Source: Lingula anatina
Taxonomy: Eukaryota; Brachiopoda; Lingulata; Lingulida; Lingulidae
Assembly: GCF_001039355.2 (NCBI RefSeq)
Contig: NW_019775532.1
Coordinates: forward strand, 74,355-138,354
Direction of reading: 5' to 3'
Length of the DNA stretch: 64,000 nucleotides
The translations under genes and the position numbers were made by a program. The stretch's first letter is position 1. Each line of letters starts with the position of its first letter. Below the pieces are notes generated by a model. That model did not search any database. It worked only from the letters and a program-made list of their open reading frames with translations, and was not told the DNA's origin. Positions 38,301 through 50,837 of the stretch are shown here, piece after piece.

Positions 38301-41300
38301 TTCCTTAGTTTACAATTTTTTTTATTAAATCTGATTAATGTTAATTGTTATAACATGTTACACCACCTTAGTGTTTCATGTACATGTATATTATACTAAC
38401 TGTGCCACCTGACAAACTTTTATTTCATGCAATTATACAATATGATAGATGACGGTAAGTTTCCCAACTAAAAATATATAGTTAAGGCTGAGGAAACTTT
38501 CTCCAGCTGCTTGCACATAAACCTCATCTTTAAATAACAATTTCTCAACACATATCCAAGGCAAGGATATTTTGCACTTTGGACACCAAGTAACACACAT
38601 AGAGATTGCTATTATATTCATGCTGGCCATGTTCATTCCAATGGATAAAATTAATAGGATCAGTGACATTTAGAATGTTGCAGTTGTAGAAGGTGCATAT
38701 ATTCATTAACCCTCAAATAGCCACAGTTAAAGGTCGCATGCCCCAATGGTACGGAAACAACAAGCAAATATGTATTGTTGTGGGTAGAAGCTGCACAATG
38801 AAGGGAGGATTTGGCAAAATAAAGGTCAATCATTGTGATATTCTAAATAAATAATGTTTAAACTAAATGTGTTAAAATGCATGCTTCATAACTGAATATG
38901 CTAGTAAATATGTATGCACTAGTATATTTTTTCAGGTGAAGTGTGATGTGTACCAACATGTCATGCAAGAACAGTTTTGTAAATGTACAGAGCATAAAAC
39001 TACTACTGATAAATTTCAATTTTTTTTTAAGTCAAATATCATGTCAGAACAGAAGCATCAAAGTCATTTTAATATATACAGTTTTTGAAACACCAAGAGA
39101 AATTTATGTAACATGGGTCTTGGGAATAAATTTCTCATGTATTATATTTTTTGAAAATCTTGTGTAGCTTAGGCACAGTGACAAAATAATTATCTGTAGT
39201 GATTTCTGTACATCAAACCATCAATTTGTACAATAATTTAAAAGGTCAATAATACATGCACAAATAAATAAACAACCATGTGCTCATGCTCCCATATATG
39301 TATATATATAATAGGTATATACCTCTGCAGAATGAAATGCCACAGTGCCCCATATGACCAAACTGGATGCAATCTAAGCAATGACAGAATGTTCAAAAAT
39401 CACCTACCATTATATTAAATTTAACTAATAAAACCCATTGCTGGCATACATCATTAACATAACACAATTCTGGGGACAATCAGACAAATAAAATCATCAT
39501 GCACATTCTTGAGCTGTGTACCCTGAGTTTCATGATATATAGCATTTAGTTAGTTTTTGCAGGGCTTTAACAAAGGTAGTGGCTGCTTGTATAAACACCA
39601 GCTTTTCTGCATTCTACTCAACACAAGGAGGAGGCCTGTTTATCTGTTAAACTGCTTGCATTCAACAAGAGCTGGATCGATCTATGTACACCGATAGTTT
39701 CAATGATAATATTCCCTACTTCCCAGGTGGAATCTAATTAATCCAAAATGTCATGTTCAGAAACTCAGGGTGACAATTTGGCACACCTCAACATGCAAAC
39801 CTTTCTACTCAGTAAAGCTATGATGACACTTAGTGCCAACCATTCTGTTTGACTTTGAAACGCTTAAAGTTGCAAGCCAAGCAGCAGACTACTGAGGTCC
39901 ATGAAGTTCCAAACATCTGGGCTGGCCTCAGAAGGTAGGACTGTATACTCAGTATATGGTCCTGTTACAATAAGCCGATTACCAAGGATAGAGGGAGAGA
40001 GATGGAGGATGGGGAAGGAGGAGAGAGCTCCTAATTCCATGATACCAAGTTAAGAAGCTGACATGCATACCACATGACATGCTATGTATACTGTACCTCA
40101 TGTATGGTTGTTATCATGCTGCCTAATAACAGGTAACTGGCCACCACCTGAGGATACAACAAACAGTAACAACATGCTATAATAACATGCGTGTGACAAT
40201 GATATATACAACAAACAGTAACAACATGCTATAATAACATGCATGTGACAATGATATATACAACAAACAGTAACAACATGCTATAATAACATGCATGTGA
40301 CAATGATTTGTACGACAAACAGTAATGCATGCTATAATGAACATGCGTGGGACATAGTTACATACAACAAATGAGCAGGGATATAACAATGGTACAAATA
40401 ACAAAAATGAAATGTAACATGCTGCAGTGATAATAGACATAACAGAGACATAAGCTGTATTGATGTGTATTGCAACTGCACATGCAACAGTGATACTATG
40501 TATGAAAATGGGGGTGATAATAATACTTGTACATGATTGCTTTGTTTACTATATACTATATATTTACTATATGTGCAATAGACACGAGAAATGCAAGTGA
40601 AACTCAGATGCCCTTTTTTTATCCAGAAATTTTAAAGTAAAACTTATAGTTGAAAAGTTGGTGATATAACATCCTGTATATCTACCCTCTACCAGGGTGG
40701 CAGATTAGATAGGGAAAAACAGAAAAATCCACAGAGCCAAATGACTGTCTATTTATCTAGAGACATATCTGTGAATATCTGTGAAAAATCAATCTGTCGC
40801 CCTGGTAGAGGGTACTGTATGTCATAGTATTCGGGAGTTCGTATGCTCACCAGTATACTAGGCTGGATTTTAAAAAGTCTCACTGATGAGCCCATTTTTC
40901 CTTACAGGGGAGGAGAATATAACTGTATTTCAACTTTTCTCAAACAACTTTTTTTCATAAATTTTGATAATCTATTGAATTCCAAAACCGTAATATTTTA
41001 ATGTCAAATGATTTTTCTGAAAAAAAGTGGGGTGTGAGGTGGAAAAGTCTGACAAGAAGACAAAAACTTATGTTATTTGGCTCATCTGATTTCTACTGTC
41101 TGCACATGCAACATATGAATATGAACTACCAAATTGTCACAATATATATATATAAACTTAAAAGGATCATAGATCTTGACTGGACTGTGAAATGGTCATA
41201 AAAACAACATAATATAGCAAAAATTAATAATGATAATAAATGTTAAGGTTTACATAAAAAACTACACAGTCATCTTTCAAATTAAAATGTGAAACTGAAT

Positions 41301-43334
41301 ATCACTTCTTTGATAAAGCTTAATCCAGTAAAGTATGTGACATTTTTTACATCAAATAATATAAATATATTACACATCACTCTACACTGTCCTGGTAATG
41401 CAAAATAAAACTGACTCAAAAGTAAAAGAAAAAGGTAAAGCATTTTAAACCAGAAATTATTTATCGAGATTGCTAAAAACAGCAACTCCCTTGCTCACCT
41501 CTTCTTCATCTTCTGTAAAGCCACGATTTCCTACCTTCCTGTATAATTCTGCAACACCTGGAAAAAGTCACACACACATATATATATATATAAACATGAG
41601 TTTTTAATTAAAGAATTTTAAAAGAATTAAGAAAGTGTGTATGTGCATGCATGCACGTGTGTGTGTGTTTGCAGTTTGTGAGTGTAGGAATGAGTGTGTA
41701 AAAAATCAATTTTCGTACTAAAAGTAAAGGGTCAAATTGGAATTCTGTATTCCAAACTATTATCCCATCAAATCATTTAAACTTTCAGTCTTAAAATCCT
41801 CAATTGAGTGTTGCCATACAGTAACATTTACATTTGTTGTTTTATTATTTCATCTAAATTTATGATGTTTTGGTCATTAAATCAGGTGACCTACAGCTGA
41901 GCTGGCTACATGTACATCTAACAGTTATACATGACTGATTGAATCAAGACATATGTTCTTGCAGAACCTATGTTATTATGTGCTAGCACCTAAAATTCTG
42001 ATCGGTGCATTCATAACACAACATAACTTTCTATAAGAACACTTCTTGCATTTTGATTGAAATGTTTTTTTAACATAAAAAATTCTTTTCAAAAGCTCTT
42101 GAGCTGTGTCATACATGTACTTCAAATGGAGTACCTTTAAAGACTTTTAAAAGCTTTACTGTTTGCCTTTGGCAGGCTAAAACATTCCAGTTCCTGCTTT
42201 ATTTTGTGATATGAACAGACCTATAGAGGGATATTTGAGTAAAACACACATGGACCATGTCAACACTGAGAAGTCCATGTAATATTTATCAACTGTGCCT
42301 CAGGCATCAAACTGTAGATCTAACTAATCTATGAAGCAACTAAATACTTACACACACAAAAGTCACACAGCCTGTAAACAAAACTGAGACTTGGTCTCTC
42401 ACTTTATTAAAAGGGATTATATTCAACATAAAATCCATGGTAAAATGTTGGCCAATGTGAACTCATTGTCCAGCCTATGGCTACCTACATAAACAATGAA
42501 ATTTAACCCAAATTTCACCAGTTACTATCACTGGCCAGTGTTGACTCAACAGGTCACATTACAAAATTAGACCACCACTCTCTTTACTTTATTTTCTTTT
42601 ACCTGCGTCATTGGAGGTATATTAGATACCTAAAAATCATTATTAGAGGTTGCATTCACCACAGTCTTTTTTTTTTGTTTTGATTAGTTTTGTTGTTCTA
42701 AGGAAGTAATGCTCGTATCTCAATGAATACCAGAGTAAAATAAAAGACATTTTTAAATAGTTTAACAAAAAAGGGGATATAACTAAATAACTGATAACTA
42801 ATTAAACAAACAAACAAGCAAAAAAAAAAAAAAAAAAAAAACTACCATCCACCAATAAATGTCTGTTAATTGATACTAGTTGAAATTATGAGATTTTCAG
42901 CTGATGGGCAAATGTATTTCCTAAATAAATTGCTGAATTCTCTATTATAATTGTATTTCATGAGGCTCAGTGGTTTAAGGTGAAACCTCTCCATTTCTGC
43001 TTCTGCTTGTATCATAAACACAATAAAATATTTGCTTAATATTGCGAAAAGAAACTTTTTTAATTCCAATTTTTTGTACTTGTATGTGCAAATATAAAAC
43101 ACACATGTATCAATAAATAGTATGGAGCATCAGCTAGATGAACAGGGAAACAACTTTCCACCTTCGTTTGCTTGGGCAAATTTATTACTTACCTACAACT
43201 AGCCCATCTGCATGTACAATAGGTTGGGCCAGGACTGACTGTATTGTATCACCACTCATAGGTATTCCCTCTGGGAAATGTTCATCCTGAAACAAAATGA
43301 GCACTTGTGCAATGTTTATATCTGAAGATGATTT

Positions 43335-43402
<68 letters not shown>

Positions 43403-46400
43403 CTTATAACTTTGCCAATACTGATGTGCAGCAGTGGCATTGGGTCTTACATTTATGCTTTTACTATTATATAATATACTGGTATACACTTCAATCGGAA
43501 CCATTCACAAAATCATCACTTTTTATAGCTATTCATTTGAAAGTACAAGTGTCAAGAAAAACCTCTTAATAACTGGGGCATTTCCTATATGATAATACCA
43601 ATCCTCATGAGCAAGGTCCATAATAACAAGACCTGGGTTCAAATTGTGTTATCAGGCAATTGATCAGTTTTGACAAATTGCAATCAGCTCTGACTGACTG
43701 ACTCATAGGACAGTGTGAACCCAGAGGGAAATAAAGAATAACAAAAATGGCCATAAATATGCGAATGCCTTTGTGACCTATGTCCACAACGATAACTTTA
43801 AAACTGGTCAATTTGAAATTTTGATAAAAATTGATGTGTCTGTCAGCTGAAATGATCAGACCATCTCCAGCCCACCAAGAAGTCTTATGAATAAATTTGA
43901 ATGTTTAAGCATTGAGGTGGACAAAACTGGCTAAAAATTTGCCAACAAAAATTTAACTTTTTATTGCTTAAGAGGCAAGGAATATTAATGACCAGTTCCT
44001 ATGCTACCATACAGTCTGGTAGAATGTGCTTACCATGAACATCTCTCCTAATCTCACATTCTGTTTGGTGTGTGCTACATAGGCTGCCAGAGTGGTGCCT
44101 GCCCCGATTCTCCGTACACACGGAGAATGTGATTTGGTGCTAAAATGAAAAAAATAAATAAATAAAGAAGTGTGATATCTTCAAAAACTAACAAGCAATT
44201 TTTAATGACTGTTTAGCTCTCTTGAGTTTTCATTTTTATTTCATAATATTATCTTTTTTGGAAGAAACTTTGTTTGAATAGTTAGAGAGACACAGGAAAA
44301 CAAATCACTGATTTTGTGACATGAAGGTGGATCATGATGATGCAAAACTCATCTTGTCATAGTTCGATTTCAATACACTTTGTACATGTTTTAAAAAGAT
44401 AGCTTTTAGTTACCTTGACGCATTTGGCTTGTAATAATATAGGTCCTAAATGAGAAATAAAAAGATTTAATCACATAAAGTTTTTATATTTACATAAGTT
44501 TTCTCATTCATTCAATTACTGGTATCTGTGGGAAATAGGTATGACCTTCTCACCCTAAAATTACAATAATTCTCAATTGCAAGTATAATTCATCAACAGG
44601 GGATATAAATTTGTTCCTAAAGACAAATCCAAAGTAAAAAAGAACAAAAAAACAACTCTGGTTAAAAATGTTTCTAGAAACTACTGACTTTTTCAAAATA
44701 AATAGATAAACAAAATTCAAGGAAAGCCATAATATCTTATCCAGCAGATTACGGTATAAGACTAGTAACATCTGACATGAAGTTGTGGAAACTGGTACCC
44801 AAATATGATTATGAATTAAACAGGTATTTTTAAATCACGAAGTGCTCTATTTGCTTCATTAAGAAGAGTTAACCAGCAGAGGTGAAATCAGTTCAATGCA
44901 ATCTATCATATAAAGATCAAAAGTTAATGACTTGTGTGGTTCTGTAGTCAAGTGAAGGCAGTACTCTCAGTATGTTGTCTTTGGACCTGTTTACTCGAAT
45001 TAACAGAAAGCTGGCCATGAATTGGTTGACCACATTTAGATGACAAACAAGGTTGTGCATTTTAACCTTTAGGGTTCATAAAGATGTGATCAGACTTGGG
45101 CAGAAAGATGAAAACAAAAAATCAAGTTGAGCTGCACCTGCAAAAGATTCTTCATCACTTTCAAAAAAAAAAAAAAAAACTCAGTACAATTTACCATCTC
45201 ACCAGCATGATATGCACTTGTAAAATATAACAAGTAACATCATACAAAACATCATATAAATATTTTAAATCAATTCAAGGCCAGTCAACACTAAATGTCA
45301 GTTTGTATGATCACCACATATTCTATGGATAATGCAAAGCGAACTTACCTGCCCATCTTCATCTACTATGTACAAATTGTAACCATCTGCATTGACAGCT
45401 GGAATGTCAAAGGATAGAAAACAAGTCAATCCACTGGCAATTATTTATCATTAATAAGCTAAAGGTGAAAATGCCATGTTCAAACTGCTCTGACATTTAG
45501 AAAAGATGGAGAGGCAACACGGAGGAATGTGCTATATTAACAGATAGATATACCTATGTGTATCATTTCAAACTGCACAGTAAGAACTAGCCTTGGATTG
45601 TGATGGCAAAATCTGTGAAACTTGATAATAAAATCTGCACATTCAATGGCATCAAAGTTTACATGTATTAAAACTGTATTATTTTGTTACCTTGTAATAG
45701 ATTTAAAAACCTTTATCTATGCTTAAATGTAATGTTTTTGATCTGAAACAATTTTAATGTCCAGAATGCTTATAAAGTATACAGTTTGAAGTAATTCATT
45801 CTTTTATGATACTGATTTCTTCTGAATAAATATGATACCCAAATTAACCATTCAATAAAATAAGACAAACTTATGAGTTAACTTCAAAGACAAATCCTTC
45901 TGTAATTTCTTTTACAGAAATGGTGACTGCAATTATCACATGTCCCCATGGGCAACTAAGTAATTTTCTATGAACTTTTAACCTCTAAGAAGAGATACAA
46001 TTGCAATTAATATAACTAATCAATTGGTTGCTCTGGGCATATCTAGAAGAGAACAGGGTTCACAGATTTGTGGAGTCAAGAGACTGTGATGAGAAGGGGA
46101 CAATAATAATAGTAGTGATTAGCTTCTAGACCAGGACTGTATCAATAGGATGAAAAGAAGGTTGAATGGGGTTTTTGGTTGAAAAAAAAAAGACACCTTA
46201 AAACCATTTTCCTGATATTAAATAAAGTCCATTGAAAAATCTGATTGAATGTAATGTGAAAAATATCTTGGAGTCAATTCTGAGAAACAATAAGAAAAGC
46301 ATATCATTACCAAGAATTCCCATTCTTACTGTGTACATGATAACTTTTAACCAACACAGCCTCAAGCTAAACATTAATGCTCAGACATTATTGGAACATG

Positions 46401-49400
46401 TCTTCTTTGGCCATCCCATAATCATTTTGGACAAAGACAAAAATGTTTCAGGAAAGTAAAAACCTTTTCCTGTAAGCTTGAAAGATCCCATTTATTAGAA
46501 CTTTTTCATTCTAATATAATCTAAATTGAAAAAGGAATGGTTGCCACTTTTTGCGATTAAGATAACAAAAATATATATTGTTGATATGTCTACCAGTTTC
46601 ACTTGCAATAGAAAAATCAGTCCTGTTTCACCTCAATTTAAATTCTGTTCCCAATTTTTTTATTAAGCTCATATAAATTTTCTTTTAAAATGTATGTAAA
46701 ATTGTGATTTGGTTATTCTTAGAATCACACCTGATTCACAGCTTACACACATGCAGCTTAATTTGTTTGGTAACCTATATTTATTTGTGCAAAAGTTTGT
46801 CAACAATACTCATTTTAATATCTGTATTTCCTTAGTTTCCATATTCTTTTGAGTGGGTGGCAAATGTTTAACATGGTGGCATAAGTTATCTGTTTTCATG
46901 TTTTAATCCACAGAGTTCTTTCCCAGCCTACCTGATGCCATACACACTATCAACTCATGTAGCACATGGGGCTTCTTCATGTTGTGTGTGATGCTCTGAG
47001 TAAGATCCTGTAATAATTGCCTCTTGTCTGCATGCATATAAAACTGAAATGAAATAAAAATGTCACTTGGTAATGATAAAAAATTGTCAATTATTAGATT
47101 GACCAAATGCAATTACTTCAGTCATTGAATTAAAAAAAAAATACTATTACTTACAATCTATAATTTGATATTTCATTTACCTTCCATTTTGCCACAGTTT
47201 CTCTCCTTTCATCTGGTATTTCACCTACAATGCATAGGAAAAATACAAAATTCATTAATGTATAGATATATTAGTTTAGGTTTCAACTTTTTTCACTCCA
47301 CAAACACTGAGCGGTGTTGTCAGAGACATAGTCTGTGTTCAACTATCAAAGTTCATGGGGTAAAACATGAACATAGAAGAATCATGGAATGCAGTACCAG
47401 TACTACTTGTAAAAGAATAACAAAAATATAATACACTAAAATGTAGTTTATTTCATAATTTCCAGACTGTAGTTTCCATCCTTCACAAAGGTTTACAAAC
47501 GGGCCATGCTGTGGCCATTTAAAAAAAACAGTCAATTTAGAACTACCAGCATGAGTGGCATAGTTCACACAAAAGCTACAACAAAATTATATATCAAGGC
47601 AGGTGATTTCCCAAACCTGACGTCAATGCAATTGTTCCTTTTGAATAAATGTTGAACTGCAGGGCTGGGGCAGCCAACAAATATTGGCTAATACATGAAA
47701 ATTGTGCCAAAAGGCCAGGCAAATTGATAAGTTGGTTAACAAGTGTGGCTTAGCCTCAATTTGAAGAAAATATGGGTTTTTGTGCCTATTTTTTAAAGGA
47801 AAAATGCACTCACTGTTGGTTTAGTTAACAGTTATAAGTTGGAGAAATTTACAAATAATCCTAGTAAAAAACTTTTAGGCTCTCATTCTTATGCTCTAAC
47901 ATTGCCCTCCACCCTTGAGAAAAAAATTCCTGATATGCTAACTAAACATAATATGTTTAAAAAGTAAAAAATTAAATTGGATACCAACTCTATTTACAGA
48001 GAAGCATTTTGTCTAGCCTTATACCTATGTAGAATATTTTCCTACAAAGTTTAAGACCAGCTGTGCTAAATACATTTGATTCTTTTCAGGAAGTCTTGGG
48101 GCTATGGCTTATGGCCTGGGGTTTTTAACTCATAAATTATGATAATTGCCAAATAAATTTCTTTGCAGTATGAAGAAAAAATCATGAAAAAATCTTGGGA
48201 AATATCCATTATTTCTTCAGTCTACTTTCAGTTACACCTTTTAAAAACCTTTAAATGGTTGTACTGGTTCCCATTCAAATTTTCTTAAAAGGGACTTCAA
48301 ATAACACTGTTATATATAAATGATATAACAACCAATTGATTTAACTTAGCAATTTAATGCATTCTTAATATTTCATGCTGCAATGGGTGCACTTGTCTTC
48401 AATACAGCTGATAGTAAAGTAATCAAAAGTACAAACACACTGTCCAGCACCGTATCTATTAAAACATACTAAAAATATACAGTTTTATTGCTGCCAATTG
48501 TCTGGTTCACACAGTTACCACCTTAGATCTACAACCTACTTGCTTGTAACAACTAACAACAAACTCAGAGATTACAGCGGGTGTCTGCTATCAGACTGTT
48601 CAACTCCTGGAGTTTGTCTAAAAACCATTTCAGTCATAATGGTGCTGGATTTGGTAATTGTTACCTTTGTCAAAGAAGGAACTTGTTTTCATCGACATAG
48701 AGTTGTTTGTTCATTTGTTTGCGGAAGAAATATATCAAAAACGTTGAAAATTTTTCAGGCATGACAGATCCCAACTGCACTAGGGTCTTCTTTAATAATT
48801 TAAAGATTTTATTCTATCATGATTGCATGGCAGAGATGCACTTTTAGGGTACATTCTATTTTTTTTTTCTTGACTTTGATATTTTTCTCGTATGGAAATA
48901 CAAAATCAAATTTGCCTACAGCTAGTATACAGTACCAGCTGTATAATGAATTACACATAAAGGGCACTTCTGACAGTTATATTTATATTCTGGGGGTGTA
49001 TTTTGTTCTTTTGCATGTACATTATCACCTTACACGAAGAATGTCTTGCTTGTACTGATAATTCTCTGGTGACCAAGAAACCTGAAACTGACTTAGAGGA
49101 CATTTTCACTCTCACTGAATAATGTGTAACTTTATCAATCGTTTTTGCTTGCTGTCAGTAATAAGGTGAGTACATGTCCGGGTATATACCGAGGTACCCC
49201 CTCAACAGTTCTATGACATTATGAGTGCAGGTATGTGCACTGTGTGCAAAAAAAATCTATCTCAGGACCCTTTGTTTAAAACATAGCTCTATATATAATC
49301 AATGTTATAACAGATTAGTTACCACTCTTGCGACAAAGGGTCTAGACCAGGTAATGAAGTCAGATATGTATTGACCAACAAGAAATGGCCTTAAGTCACG

Positions 49401-50802
49401 TATGTTTTAATTAAACCAACAAATCTACCTTGACATAAAGCCCTTTATAACTAATTATGTGTCCATCCTACTGAATACATTTAACAATACAAGATATGGT
49501 CTGCTTGCAGTTAATTCATAAACATTGACTACAAAAACTCAAGTGGATGAGGATAATTTACCAGAAAATATTAAGTATTCTTTTCATTCCTAACTGTTGG
49601 TAAACCAACACAGAAACAAAAGGCTGACTACTTCATCAAATATCTAGGATACTGTTTTGTGGCAATTTTTTCATTAGCAACCGAACCTTGCTTGCTTTAA
49701 ACTAATATATATAGATCAGAGCATTTTTTCCTGAGTGATAAAATAGGTTTAATCAATCCGAAGGCATTCTTGAATAAGCTAATTCTTCTGAAAAATCTGT
49801 GTTTCAGAGCACATATGGGTTTTGTTTCAGATGTACTCAAGCAACACTTTGCTAGCAATAAGTACTCAACATTTCACTAAAATTTTTCCACATGCATTGA
49901 ATTGTTTCATAGAAAAGACAGTTAATATCCTGCATGTCAGCATAAGTGCTGCATTATTAGTTTTCTTCTGAAATATTATATTTACCATTCTATCGGGTTA
50001 TTAAAGGTATCCCATTTGGGATTTTCCTGCCACATGGCATTTTCCATGAAAAAGATAATTTTCTCCAACTGCAGATTCATTGCACAGCCTGTCTTTGCTC
50101 TTGGATTTAATATTTCATGCCTCTTTTAATTAAATAATCTGTTTCTTAATGCTTCCCATAATGTTTGGACCAGCATGTCTTCCTGTACGTTTCAGAAGGA
50201 AATATCGACAATAGGTACTTTTATATAAGGGACTTATAAGATAAACAGCTTTGAAGGATGTGTAGGCATAGAAAATAACTCTTAAGCATAGAGACATAAA
50301 CCTTTGAAGTGAAAGGGAGTATTTCCTATCAAGTAATAGATTTGAACAAAGGCAAAATAATGAAAGTTACTTTAATTTGATTTAAATGTGATTAAAAAAA
50401 CAAATTGGATCATAACTAACTTTAATTAAGGGAAGCATTTGATATTTTGGCAACTATGCTCAAATTACATCTAACAGTCTGGAGCTAGAAAATGATTCTG
50501 AAAAGCTTTTATTTTATTTTCTAAAGTGTGAAACATCACAACTGAAACCACTTAAATGTGGAAAAGGAAACCCCTTATCTTTATGTCGCTTACCATTCTT
50601 GTGCTTGTGCTTCTGTGTCCTTCGTAACAACCAGCGTTCTAATGTGTCCCTGTTTACATGTGTGTGAATGTAACTTTCCAAGTAATCTGGATTTTCATTC
50701 AAAAATGAAGTAACAATTTCGGGGTTTGTATCTGAAACAGTAAAGGAAAAAGTATTTTACTAAGTTATATGTATGCAGACAAAATCTCAAAAGATTTTAT
50801 GC

Positions 50803-50837
<35 letters not shown>

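Noticed and set aside
43620-43730. Sequence ggttcaaattgtg considered as a tRNA B-box
   Set aside because: No A-box, cloverleaf or anticodon arm could be drawn around it.
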